Source: DATKPE01 sp035524335
GTDB lineage: Bacteria; Bacteroidota; Ignavibacteria; UBA10030; SZUA-254
Length of the DNA: 64,000 bases
Assembly (NCBI GenBank): GCA_035524335.1
Contig: DATKPE010000004.1
Location: forward strand, 30,757-94,756
Direction of reading: 5' to 3'
Position numbers and translations under genes: made by a program. This document shows, one piece after another, positions 7,492-16,115 of the stretch; the first letter of the stretch is position 1; each line of letters begins with the position of its first letter. Under the pieces are notes generated by a model that searched no databases, was not told the DNA's origin, and saw only the letters and a program-made list of their open reading frames with translations.

Positions 7492-9930
7492 CTAATGAGA
7501 TGCCTTCTTTTTTATCGTTTCTTCGATTTTAACACGCGCTTCCTTGGCGGCCTCGATCAGCCGGACATCGGTTTCCGTGGTAAGAAACCTGTTCAGCTCC
7601 CGCTCCGCCACCGGACTATCCAGAGTACTGAAAATCTCGATCACCGCACGCTTCACCGAATAATTTCTGTCTTCGAGCCCCCGGGCGATGTACTGGACGA
7701 TATCCTCCCGCTGTCCCCACCCACTGCCGAGCGAGCGGAGCGCCTGGATCCGAAGATTCCGGTTGTGGATTTCACCCGTGTAGCTCATCAGGACCGTGAG
7801 GGAACTGTCGGTCCGCCTCGTTCCGATCTCCTGCAATGCCGCGGAACGGATCTCCTCGTCGTACGAACTTCTCTGCAGAGCTTCGTGAAGATACATACTG
7901 CGGTTCGCCGTATCCGCCAGCATCAATGACCGGAACGCCGCCGCGGCAACGGCATAACTCGGATCCTTTTCAAAGGCGTGCCGGAGCGTGCTGACAATGT
8001 TCTCGCCGCGGAATTTTCCCAGCGACGCCACACTTGCCACCCGCACCCGCGATTCCAGATCGCCGTATGCCCTCAGAAGATGCTCGCTCTCGTCGGCGCT
8101 CTTCACATCCCCGATCGCCCAGACGGCGTCTCTGCGGACTTCCCCGTAGGGATCGTCGAGCATCACCTTCTCGAGCACCCGGCGCACCTCCGGTGAATCA
8201 GCCGTCCACTGCAGTTCATCAATCGCCAGAAGCCGGTCGATGCCGTCCTCGGCGTTCTGGAGCTGATAGAGAAGCTCGGCGGTCGTCCTCGGGAAGTTCA
8301 CCTTCTTCAGGACCTGGCATCCCTTATCGAACAGGACCAGGTCCGGCTTCTGGTAGGCCGGAAAGGTAAAGCTTTCCGACTTCTGACCGATCATGACCCG
8401 GTACGTCTCCGGCCGGTCCTGAACCCAGACCTGGATATCAACCGGGGTTCGGAAGACCGGCGTCAGCGAATCGACGACCTGTTTCTGGGTGACCGTAACA
8501 GTGACCGAACGGCTTCCCTGATTCCATTTTTGTTCGATATCGAACTCCGGGTAGCCTGCATGATAGAGCCATTCATCAAAAAACCAGTCGAGATTGTATC
8601 CGGTCGCCTCCTCAATGGCGATTTTGAGATCATTTGTCTCCGCATTCCGGAACGCGTGGGTGGTAACATAGCGGTTGATCGATTTCCAGAACAGCTCGTC
8701 ACCGAGAACGAATCTGAGCATGTGGAGAACGCATGCCCCCTTCTGATAGATTCTGCTGTCAAAAAGCTCCATCGGGGCGTTGTACCGTGGACAGACGGTC
8801 GGACGCCGGTGATCATACCGGTCGCTGTTGACCACAATCATCTGGGCGTCGTGCCGGGATTTGGCCGCATGATCCCGGCCGAGACTGTGTTCCTCGAACA
8901 GAAGTTCGAAATAGGTGGCAAATCCCTCGCTCAGCCAGGCGTGGGACCAGTCGCGGAAGGAAACGAGATCGCCCCACCACTGATGGGCAAGCTCGTGCGC
9001 GACCAGCGGATCGCTCGAATTGTCGAGCTGTGCCCGTTCGTCGTGAATCGTATGATCCGTCAGGGTCGAGATGCTCACATTTTCCTCCCCCCCGAACATG
9101 AAATCGCGGATCACCACATGTCCGTATTTCTCCCACGGAAACGGATACCCTATCTTCTCGGCGAAATACTCGATCATGGCGGGCGTGTTGCCGAACGAGC
9201 GCATGGCGTCATTCACCTGGGAGGGATAGACGTAGTTTTCTATCGGCAGTCCCCCGGCCGTATCGGGGACCATCTCATATTTCCCGACGGCGAACGAGAC
9301 GAGATAGGAGACGTGCGGCTTCGCCTCGAGCCAGTGGAACGTTGCCGTGTGATGACGGGCGTCTTTTCTCCGGTCGATCAGCAGTCCGTTGCTGACCGCC
9401 GTGTAGGCATCGTCGACGGTGAGAATTGTCTCGCTGGTCGAAAGATCGTTCGGGTCGTCGTAACAGGGAAACCAATAATGATTGTCGCGCGCTTCCCCCT
9501 GCGTCCATGCCTGCAGATCCCGGTCGGGGAGCGAACTGTCCGGATGGATGAAATACAGTCCGCGCTGTGGCGAGGCGACCGTATAATAGACCGTCAGCGT
9601 CAGGGTGTCCCTGTCGCCGAAGGGCCGGGGCAGAGCGATGACCAGCGAATCATCATCCTGCCGGAATCCGAGGGGGGAATCGTTAAGTGTGATCCGGCTG
9701 ATCGACATCGGGCCGGCATCCAGGCAGACCGTATCCGTTCCGGGCCGGAGAGGGGTGAGCGTCACCGACGTAAAGCCGGTGACCGACGATCCCGGAAGAT
9801 CGACCGCGAGATTGATCTTATAATGCACGACGTGGTACTGCCGTTCCCGTGTGTGCCATTCCGGCGGAACCTGCCGCGCGTCGAGCATCGCGGCACTGAA
9901 GAACATGACCATGAGGATGGTCTTTTTCAT
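7492..9930 (-). CDS. M1 family zinc aminopeptidase with C-terminal HEAT repeats
   Basis: An 812-aa exported metallopeptidase. A signal peptide (residues 1-18) is followed by the M1 N-terminal beta-saddle. The catalytic domain has GGEENVS in place of the GAMEN exopeptidase motif and HELAHQWW at 312-319, with the third zinc ligand in HAWLSEGFATYFE about 19 residues later. From about residue 545 the protein becomes a run of helical pairs (AVWAIGDVKSADESEHLLRA, VASVASLGKFRGENIV, RVRVASV) typical of HEAT repeats. The role is probably extracytoplasmic peptide trimming. Its ATG overlaps the rlmN stop (ATGA), so the two are coupled. Confidence 0.93.
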   Translation of the reverse strand: MKKTILMVMFFSAAMLDARQVPPEWHTRERQYHVVHYKINLAVDLPGSSVTGFTSVTLTPLRPGTDTVCLDAGPMSISRITLNDSPLGFRQDDDSLVIALPRPFGDRDTLTLTVYYTVASPQRGLYFIHPDSSLPDRDLQAWTQGEARDNHYWFPCYDDPNDLSTSETILTVDDAYTAVSNGLLIDRRKDARHHTATFHWLEAKPHVSYLVSFAVGKYEMVPDTAGGLPIENYVYPSQVNDAMRSFGNTPAMIEYFAEKIGYPFPWEKYGHVVIRDFMFGGEENVSISTLTDHTIHDERAQLDNSSDPLVAHELAHQWWGDLVSFRDWSHAWLSEGFATYFELLFEEHSLGRDHAAKSRHDAQMIVVNSDRYDHRRPTVCPRYNAPMELFDSRIYQKGACVLHMLRFVLGDELFWKSINRYVTTHAFRNAETNDLKIAIEEATGYNLDWFFDEWLYHAGYPEFDIEQKWNQGSRSVTVTVTQKQVVDSLTPVFRTPVDIQVWVQDRPETYRVMIGQKSESFTFPAYQKPDLVLFDKGCQVLKKVNFPRTTAELLYQLQNAEDGIDRLLAIDELQWTADSPEVRRVLEKVMLDDPYGEVRRDAVWAIGDVKSADESEHLLRAYGDLESRVRVASVASLGKFRGENIVSTLRHAFEKDPSYAVAAAAFRSLMLADTANRSMYLHEALQRSSYDEEIRSAALQEIGTRRTDSSLTVLMSYTGEIHNRNLRIQALRSLGSGWGQREDIVQYIARGLEDRNYSVKRAVIEIFSTLDSPVAERELNRFLTTETDVRLIEAAKEARVKIEETIKKKASH

Positions 9931-11069
9931 ACGGCTGATCGCCTCTGATGTGAACGTGGATGACCTTCCGTCCGCATCCGCTCCTTTGCGGACTGCATGA
10001 CGGCCAGCTGTCCGCAGGCGGCCGCAATATCCTCACCGGCACTGCTTCGGACAAAGACGGTGACGTGCAGGCGGCGGAGCGCGGCGACAAACCGGTCGAT
10101 CGTCGCGGACGGCGACGGCCGGAGACCGGCCGTTCTGACCCCCCCGGTTCCGGAAATGTCATGAAACGGGATGATGTTGAATTTGCACGGGATTTTCTTC
10201 GCGAGAACTGCAAGCCGGCGGCAATCCTCCGCCGAATCATTGATGCCGTCGAAGAGAATATATTCGAACGTGACGCGAATGCCGGTTTTTCGGCAGTATT
10301 CGCCGACGGCGTCCATCAGTTCGTCGAGCGGAAATTTCAACCCCACCGGCATCAGCTCCGCCCGGGTTGCGTCGTTGAGCGAGTGAAGGGAGACGGCGAG
10401 TTTCACCTTGCGGCGTTCCTCCGCCATCTGCCGGATTTTCGGGACCCATCCTGCGGTCGACACCGTGATTCTCCGCGCGGGAATCTTCAGACCGTTCGAG
10501 ATTATTTCTACGGAATTCATCACGGCATCATAGTTCATCAGGGGCTCCCCCATCCCCATGTAGACGATGTTAGTGATCGTTCGGCCCGTGATCCTGCCGG
10601 TCTGCATGACCTGATCGACGATCTCCCCCGCGGTCAGATTCCGCACCATACCCATGGTCGCCGTCGCACAGAAGCGGCAGTCGAGCGCACAGCCGACCTG
10701 GGTCGACACACAAAGGGTCAGCCGGCGCTGTTCGTCCTCCCCCGCGGCATTCCGGCCGCCGAAGGCAAGCCGGGGCGGAATGAGCACACTCTCGATCTGC
10801 TTTCCGTCGTTCAGACTGAAAAGAAATTTTGTCGTGCCGTCGCCGGAATCCGTGCGGTCTGACAGTCCGATCGATCCGATGACCGCCACAGCGTCAAGTT
10901 TTTCCCTCAGCGGCTTCGAGAGCGCCGTCATTTCTTCGAAGCGCACCGCCCGTTTCATATAGAGCCATTCGAACAGCTGGTTCCCGCGGTACCGCTGTTC
11001 ACCGATCGAGACGGCAAAATTGGTCAATTCGGCAGTTGTGAGTCCTTTCAGATCGGTTTTTTTTGTCAT
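9927..11069 (-). CDS. rlmN: Dual-specificity 23S rRNA / tRNA adenine-2 methyltransferase RlmN
   Basis: A radical-SAM methyltransferase that makes m2A at A2503 of 23S rRNA and A37 of some tRNAs. The radical-SAM cluster motif CALDCRFCATATMGMVRN is C-x3-C-x2-C. GMGEPLMNYDAV and the segment from VSLHSLNDATRAELMP to FEYILFDGINDS match the family. The C-terminal Cys region appears as RSSAGEDIAAACGQLA, containing the resolving Cys. The N-terminal RlmN domain starts LKGLTTAEL. I chose ATG at 11069 (380 aa); a TTG at 11108 would add 13 residues without a clear ribosome-binding site. It heads the rlmN-M1-adk-GDPD unit. Confidence 0.95.
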   Translation of the reverse strand: MTKKTDLKGLTTAELTNFAVSIGEQRYRGNQLFEWLYMKRAVRFEEMTALSKPLREKLDAVAVIGSIGLSDRTDSGDGTTKFLFSLNDGKQIESVLIPPRLAFGGRNAAGEDEQRRLTLCVSTQVGCALDCRFCATATMGMVRNLTAGEIVDQVMQTGRITGRTITNIVYMGMGEPLMNYDAVMNSVEIISNGLKIPARRITVSTAGWVPKIRQMAEERRKVKLAVSLHSLNDATRAELMPVGLKFPLDELMDAVGEYCRKTGIRVTFEYILFDGINDSAEDCRRLAVLAKKIPCKFNIIPFHDISGTGGVRTAGLRPSPSATIDRFVAALRRLHVTVFVRSSAGEDIAAACGQLAVMQSAKERMRTEGHPRSHQRRSAV

Positions 11070-11344
11070 GGCCGGGTGAAATGTAAGAAATGTCGGGAAG
11101 GGATGCAATGATCCGGCGGGCTGCTGCGGCCGATGCGGGTGTTCAGATCCTCAGGGCCGGAACAGGTATCCGGCTTCTTCTTCCTCTTTTATGAGCGGGA
11201 CGACATATATGCGGACGGAGGCGTGACGGCAGACGGCGCCGGAGATGCGCAGAGACAATGCGCGGGACGACGAACGCCATATTCCGGAAGCGCCGGAGAC
11301 TCTCCGATGCGGGAACGCATGCCGCCATCCGGAACTCCCGGCCG

Positions 11345-11563
11345 TCAGCTTACCTCCACCACTTTCTCTCTCCCCCGCTCGCCCCGGATGATGACCACCG
11401 ACCGTTTCGGTTTGTCGAAATAGCCGGCCAGGACTTCAACCACCTTCTCATTGGCCCTCCCTTCGAGCGGAGGCGCGTTGACATAGACGAGATACCGCCC
11501 TTCTCCCAGCGGCACAACCTCGTTTTTTCTTGCATTCGCCTTGACCTGAACCGTGATCCTCAT
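11345..11563 (-). CDS. DUF167 (UPF0235/YggU) family protein
   Basis: A 72-aa protein with the family pattern in order: MRITVQVKANARKNEV, YLVYVNAPPLEGRANEKVVEVLAGYF, and VVIIRGERGREKVVEV. The small alpha/beta fold is conserved, but its function is unknown. It lies 93 bp downstream of the M16 pair on the same strand. About 275 bp separate it from rlmN; that gap holds only a 6-bp GCCGGA/TCCGGC hairpin near 11158-11176 and nothing else I recognise. Confidence 0.88.
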   Translation of the reverse strand: MRITVQVKANARKNEVVPLGEGRYLVYVNAPPLEGRANEKVVEVLAGYFDKPKRSVVIIRGERGREKVVEVS

Positions 11564-11656
11564 GGCGTCACCGTTGCAGTTCGCTCTGAACGGGTGCAGG
11601 CCGCAGGAGGATTCCCGCCGCGGCCTGACACACGTCCGATTCTCTCCCGTGCGGCG

Positions 11657-13174
11657 TTATTTCTCGAACAGCTCCTTCGCCGGAACGACCCGTGATGTCT
11701 CCCTGTTGACCGACAGCGGAAACACCTGAATTTCCTTGTCCTGATCGAGAATGGACTGGGACACCGGCGATTGGTACGTTATCGGGGAAGGCGCGTTGTT
11801 CGTCAGATTGTCGAGGAAGCTCTTTCCCTTTCCCTCGTCGACCACCACGACGATCTTGATATTGCCGGCCTGCAGATACTTTTTGATGGCGGCGTTGACA
11901 TCGTCGACGGTCAGAGCGCGGAGTTCCTTGTCGATCCTGTCGATGAAATAATCGGTGCCGTAAAATTCAGAATCCATCTGATATCCGAGCCGCCTGCTGA
12001 TCGTTCCGGCCCAGAGTTTTGAATAATTGAGGACGAACTTGCGCGTGATCTCAAAATCGTCCTTCGAGATCCCCTGATCGACGAGTTTTTTCAGCTCCCA
12101 GAGGGCATTCCGGATCGCAAAGTGGGTGTTCTCGGGCTGGACCGGCCGGAGCCAGATGCTGAAGAACTGCTGGCGGAGAGGTGTATTGACTTCCGGGAAC
12201 GGCGGCTGTCCGAGCCCGCCCACGAATTTTTCCGCGTAGGAATAATCGCCGTAATTCAGACCCCGGAGACCACGGAGATGATTCATGAGCACGCCGTTGA
12301 ACGTCCGGTGCTCGCCGAAATAGGAATTCGCGAGGAGAAGCGGATAATAATCCTTGTCCTTCCGGTTGATGGCGATGGGATATCCCATGGAAACCGCATA
12401 CGCGCGGGTCGGCTTTTCGACGACGGTGACCTCCATCGATTTGACGGCGGCCGGCGCCGGAAGAGGAATTTCGGCAAAGGTTCCCGCAGGCAGGGACGCA
12501 AAATCCTTCTCCATCTGACCCGGCAGAGTTTCCGGATACCCGCCCGCGATCCCGATCCAGAGGTTTGCGCGGGTATATTTTTCCCTGTAGAACCGCTTCA
12601 CATCGTCGAGCGTGATCGCGGTGATTCCCCGGACGGTGCCCATCTCGGTCGTTCCGTACGGATGCCCCGCAAAGATCGCTCCGTTCAGCGCCTGTTTGCC
12701 GAGCTGCTCGTCATTGACGGCCCGGAGTTCATTCTGCAGATAATTGAGGTGAAGGTCTTTCACCCTCTCGAAATCCGCAGGATCGAATCGCGGTGCGAGA
12801 AGCAGCTGCGACAAGAGCGTATAAAAACCGTCGAGATGATCGCGGTGGACGTTCCCGACGAAGGTGGTGATTTCCTGATCGGTCTGCACGTCAATGTTCG
12901 CCGCCCAGGGATAGAGTTTCTCCACGACCTGCGAATAGGTGAGGTCTCTGGTCCCTCCCTGGACGATGAGGTCGGCGGTCAGTGCGTTGAGTCCCTCCTT
13001 GCCGGCGGGATCGTTGATCGATCCGCTCCGGAGAATGATGCGGAAGGCGATGAGAGGCGAGTTGGGTGCCGGGATCTTTGTGAATTTCAGTCCCGTCTGG
13101 TCTTTTGCCGCGAGCGGCTGAAGTGTCATCATGGCCAGCGCGATGAGTACGGTGATAACGGCGATCGTTTTCAT
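11657..13174 (-). CDS. M16 family peptidase-like protein, inactive partner subunit
   Basis: A 505-aa exported protein (signal peptide 1-23) of the pitrilysin/M16 fold. The N-terminal half reads FRIILRSGSINDPAGKEGLNALTADLIVQGG. Where active M16 enzymes have H-x-x-E-H, this protein has TADLI, so zinc cannot be bound. The C-terminal half has the usual Arg/Tyr substrate-binding region (RRLGYQMDSEFYGTDY). Its ATG overlaps the stop of the upstream M16 gene (ATGA, 13174-13171). Bacterial M16B enzymes work as heterodimers of an active and an inactive subunit, so this is the expected partner. Confidence 0.92.
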   Translation of the reverse strand: MKTIAVITVLIALAMMTLQPLAAKDQTGLKFTKIPAPNSPLIAFRIILRSGSINDPAGKEGLNALTADLIVQGGTRDLTYSQVVEKLYPWAANIDVQTDQEITTFVGNVHRDHLDGFYTLLSQLLLAPRFDPADFERVKDLHLNYLQNELRAVNDEQLGKQALNGAIFAGHPYGTTEMGTVRGITAITLDDVKRFYREKYTRANLWIGIAGGYPETLPGQMEKDFASLPAGTFAEIPLPAPAAVKSMEVTVVEKPTRAYAVSMGYPIAINRKDKDYYPLLLANSYFGEHRTFNGVLMNHLRGLRGLNYGDYSYAEKFVGGLGQPPFPEVNTPLRQQFFSIWLRPVQPENTHFAIRNALWELKKLVDQGISKDDFEITRKFVLNYSKLWAGTISRRLGYQMDSEFYGTDYFIDRIDKELRALTVDDVNAAIKKYLQAGNIKIVVVVDEGKGKSFLDNLTNNAPSPITYQSPVSQSILDQDKEIQVFPLSVNRETSRVVPAKELFEK

Positions 13175-14529
13175 TGGTGACCCTCCTGGGCCTGCTGGGT
13201 CAGGAGCAGGGCGGTGCGGTTGTTGACGGTGAAATATTTTTTAACGACGTTCATGATATCTTTCGGCGTGACCTTGTCGTACATTGCATAGACGCGGTTG
13301 ACCGATTCCGGATCGCCGGTCAGGCTGATGTAATGCCCGATGGCGTTTGCCACGCGGTCGGGATTGTCGAGCCCCATGGCGAAGTCGTACTTGACGTGCG
13401 ATTTGATGGAGGCAAGACGTTCGGCGGAGAACGGAACGGTCTTGGCCTGTTCGATGGAGGCATAAATCGCCTCGCGGACCTGATCGATATTCTTGGGGTC
13501 CTTGATGCGCGTGAACACATAGAAGAGGCCGGGGTCACGGTTTTCGGCCATCGATCCCTCGATGAATTCCACCTGCTGTTGATCGACCACCAGCTTCTTG
13601 TAGAGATCCGACGTCTCGCCGAAGTTGAGCAGGCCGAACAGGCTGAGCGCCGCCATGTCGGGATCCGTGTCGGAAAAGGCGGGACCGTGGTATGCGATCG
13701 TGACGATCGGGAGCGTGTGCGACTTCCAGGGCACATCGACCTTTATTTCCTTCGGCTGGGGCGGTTCGGGCGGAACGTCGAGCGTATACGTCCCGTGTTT
13801 CCATCCGCCGTAGTACTTCTTCGCCAGTTCGATGAGCCGGTCCTGGTTGAAGTCGCCGACGACCACCACGATGCAGTTCTCCGGGCGGTACCAGCGGCTG
13901 AAGAACTCCAGGCTGTACTGGTACTGGTTCGGCATGTTCTCGATGTCGCGGAGAAATCCCATCGTCGTATGCTTGTAGGTATGCTGTGTGTAGGCGGCGT
14001 CCCGTATTTTCTCTTCAATGGTCATGAACGGGCTGGAGGAGTTTTTATTGTACTCTCCGAGGATCGCGCCCGCTTCCGTCTTGAAGTCCTCCTCCGAATA
14101 CTTGAGATTCATGAAGCGGTCCGACTCGATCTGCATCATGGTTTCCAGCGCCTCGGCGCTGGCCACGGTATGATAGATCGTCTGATCGTCGGACGTGAAG
14201 GCGTTGTTGTCGGCGCCGATCGATTTCAGGATGTCGTTGAACTTGTCCTTGGGAAATTTTTCGGTCCCGCGGAACATCATATGTTCAAAAAAATGGGCGA
14301 AGCCCGACTTGCCCGGTTCCGGCTCATTTCGCGAGCCCGTGCGGACCACGGTATAGTACGCGATGATGCCGGGGCTGTCAAACGGAATGGAGACGATTTT
14401 CAGGCCGTTCTCAAGGGTTACCTGATTGATGACATAGGGAAATATCTTTCCCTGGTCGCTCCTGCCGTGCGCCGCCGCGAGGGCGAGTGGCAGGGCAGTC
14501 AGGAGAAGAATAGAAAGATATCGAAGCAT
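13171..14529 (-). CDS. M16 family zinc protease, active subunit
   Basis: A 452-aa exported metallopeptidase. ATG at 14529 has GGAGGG 5 nt upstream and opens a signal peptide (MLRYLSILLLTALPLALAAA). The inverted zinc motif HFFEH (H-x-x-E-H) is in SGFAHFFEHMMFRGTEKF. The third ligand is expected in ILGEYNKNSSSP, about 75 residues downstream. It pairs with the inactive subunit encoded by the overlapping gene. It is probably periplasmic or surface-exposed and degrades peptides. Confidence 0.94.
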   Translation of the reverse strand: MLRYLSILLLTALPLALAAAHGRSDQGKIFPYVINQVTLENGLKIVSIPFDSPGIIAYYTVVRTGSRNEPEPGKSGFAHFFEHMMFRGTEKFPKDKFNDILKSIGADNNAFTSDDQTIYHTVASAEALETMMQIESDRFMNLKYSEEDFKTEAGAILGEYNKNSSSPFMTIEEKIRDAAYTQHTYKHTTMGFLRDIENMPNQYQYSLEFFSRWYRPENCIVVVVGDFNQDRLIELAKKYYGGWKHGTYTLDVPPEPPQPKEIKVDVPWKSHTLPIVTIAYHGPAFSDTDPDMAALSLFGLLNFGETSDLYKKLVVDQQQVEFIEGSMAENRDPGLFYVFTRIKDPKNIDQVREAIYASIEQAKTVPFSAERLASIKSHVKYDFAMGLDNPDRVANAIGHYISLTGDPESVNRVYAMYDKVTPKDIMNVVKKYFTVNNRTALLLTQQAQEGHQ

Positions 14530-14683
14530 GATTCCCTCCATGGGATGTTCGGATGAATAGTTGAGTCGTGAACGACGGATGACGGCCCGTTCGTGGCATC
14601 GTGCGGATTACAACCTGCCGGAAGATACGCGGAAACGGGCGATTTTGTTGCCCTAAGATAAGAAACCGATCGGTAAGATGCCA

Positions 14684-14721
14684 TCACCCCGCCCGCGGGA
14701 ACTGCGTTGCGGGCGGGGTGA
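14684..14721 (-). terminator. Strong hairpin after purC (terminator-like)
   Basis: TCACCCCGCCCGC (14684-14696) is perfectly complementary to GCGGGCGGGGTGA (14709-14721), a 13-bp GC-rich stem with a 12-nt loop. It lies 2 bp beyond the purC stop. There is no U-tract on the reverse strand, so intrinsic termination is uncertain; it may instead protect the 3' end. Confidence 0.55.
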
Positions 14722-14723
14722 CC

Positions 14724-15635
14724 TCATTCAATGTCGGTCCCGGTCAGCAGTCGCATCGCCTCGCGGTAGGTGGCGGAGGTATTTTGAAGAATTTCCGGCG
14801 GCAGTTTCGGGCCCGGCGGTTCCTTCGAGAATCCGATCGAGAGGAGGTAATCACGGACATACTGCTTGTCGAAACTTTTTTGCCCCCTTCCGGGGCTATA
14901 GGAACTGAGCGGCCAGAATCTGGAGGAATCGGGAGTCAGGAGTTCGTCGATCAGCATCAGCTCGCCGTCGCAGATGCCGAATTCCATCTTGGTGTCGGCA
15001 ATGATGATCCCCCGCGATTCGGCGTAGGCCGACGCCTCGCTGTAGACGCGAAGCGCATACGCGCGGGCCTGCGCGGCATGCTCATGCCCGGCTATGGCCT
15101 CAGCCCGGGCATACGGAATATTTTCGTCATGCCCTTCCTCCGCTTTTGTCGCGGGAGTGAAGATCGGCGCGGGAAGCCTCGATGCCTCCGTGAGCCCTGC
15201 CGGAAGAGCGATCCCGCAGACGCTTCCGGAACTGCGGTATTCGCTCCAGCCCGATCCCGCCAGATATCCTCTGACCACGCATTCGATCGCCAGCGGCCGG
15301 GCTTTTTTGACCAGAACGCTTCTCCCCCGGAGCAGATCCCGGTGAGGCCGGCAGACCGCGGGAAATTCCTCCACCTTCGTGGCAAGGATGTGATTTCCGA
15401 CGATGGTTCTCGTCCTGTCGAACCAGAAATTCGAGATCTGGGTCAGCACCATTCCTTTGAACGGGACCGGCTGAGGCATGATGACGTCGAAGGCAGAGAG
15501 CCGGTCGGTTGCCACGATGAGGAGACAGTCACCGAGATCGTAGACATCCCGGACTTTACCGCGTCGATGGAGCTTCAGCCCCTCCAGATGCGTTTCGTAA
15601 ACTGCCGGTGTTTCGTTCATTCCGGATCTCTTCAT
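14724..15635 (-). CDS. purC: Phosphoribosylaminoimidazole-succinocarboxamide (SAICAR) synthase
   Basis: ATP-dependent ligation of CAIR and aspartate in purine synthesis. The family signatures are in order: HRRGKVRDVYDLGD (nucleotide-binding loop), VATDRLSAFDVIMPQPVPFKG, ECVVRGYLAGSGWSEY, IADTKMEFGI and LIDELLTPDSSRFW. ATG at 15635 overlaps the upstream stop codon (ATGA) and gives about 303 aa. ATG at 15620 (MNETPAVY) has AAGAGA upstream and is the alternative. No other pur gene is nearby; it is the last gene of the minus-strand run that begins with rmuC. Confidence 0.95.
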   Translation of the reverse strand: MKRSGMNETPAVYETHLEGLKLHRRGKVRDVYDLGDCLLIVATDRLSAFDVIMPQPVPFKGMVLTQISNFWFDRTRTIVGNHILATKVEEFPAVCRPHRDLLRGRSVLVKKARPLAIECVVRGYLAGSGWSEYRSSGSVCGIALPAGLTEASRLPAPIFTPATKAEEGHDENIPYARAEAIAGHEHAAQARAYALRVYSEASAYAESRGIIIADTKMEFGICDGELMLIDELLTPDSSRFWPLSSYSPGRGQKSFDKQYVRDYLLSIGFSKEPPGPKLPPEILQNTSATYREAMRLLTGTDIE

Positions 15636-16114
15636 TTCGGTTGCGTCTGCCCGGATCCCGCAGGCATCTGCGAGGCGGGTTCGAGCGATGTATGATCGTG
15701 GATGATCTTCCAGCCGCCGGGAAATTTTCTGAGGATCAGCGTGAACACCCCCGAGGGACGATCCTGTGCGCGCACCAGCTCCCACCGGCCGAATACCCAG
15801 GCCGCTTCCTGCGAGAGAATCCTGATCTCGAGCCCGGAGAAGCTGAGCGTGCCCATCTCAGCCCGCGTGCGGTACGAACGGAGATATTTCGCGAGCGTTG
15901 AATCCCATCCCCGGCGGACCGCTCCACCGCTTGTGAAGAGCAGACTGTCCGATTTCCAGTATCCCTCCATGTATCCCCTGATATCGCCCCTGTTCCATGC
16001 GTCCGCCTGACGGACGAGGACCGATTCGACCGCAGTCTCCGTCTGGGAAAACAGCCGCGCGCGCGGAACGACGCACACCAGGAGCAGAATCGCGGAAAAT
16101 TTCAGGATAGTCAT
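15632..16114 (-). CDS. Exported SnoaL/DUF4440-like protein
   Basis: A 160-aa protein with a signal peptide (residues 1-23) and one NTF2-like alpha+beta domain: VLVRQADAWNRGDIRGYMEGYWKSD, then LLFTSGGAVRRGWDSTLAKY and ending GGWKIIHDHTSLE. This is the DUF4440/SnoaL pattern, a cone-shaped pocket often used for small hydrophobic ligands; the actual ligand is unknown. The ribosome-binding site CAGGTG lies just before the ATG, 1 bp after the amidohydrolase stop. It overlaps purC by 4 bp. Confidence 0.82.
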   Translation of the reverse strand: MTILKFSAILLLVCVVPRARLFSQTETAVESVLVRQADAWNRGDIRGYMEGYWKSDSLLFTSGGAVRRGWDSTLAKYLRSYRTRAEMGTLSFSGLEIRILSQEAAWVFGRWELVRAQDRPSGVFTLILRKFPGGWKIIHDHTSLEPASQMPAGSGQTQPK

Positions 16115-16115
16115 G

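Noticed and set aside
8530..9948. A 472-codon plus-strand frame opposite the M1 aminopeptidase
   Set aside because: It is antisense to the zinc peptidase, lacks a ribosome-binding site and has shadow-type composition.
13174..14556. A 460-codon plus-strand frame opposite the active M16 protease
   Set aside because: It mirrors the M16 gene codon for codon and shows no recognisable domain.
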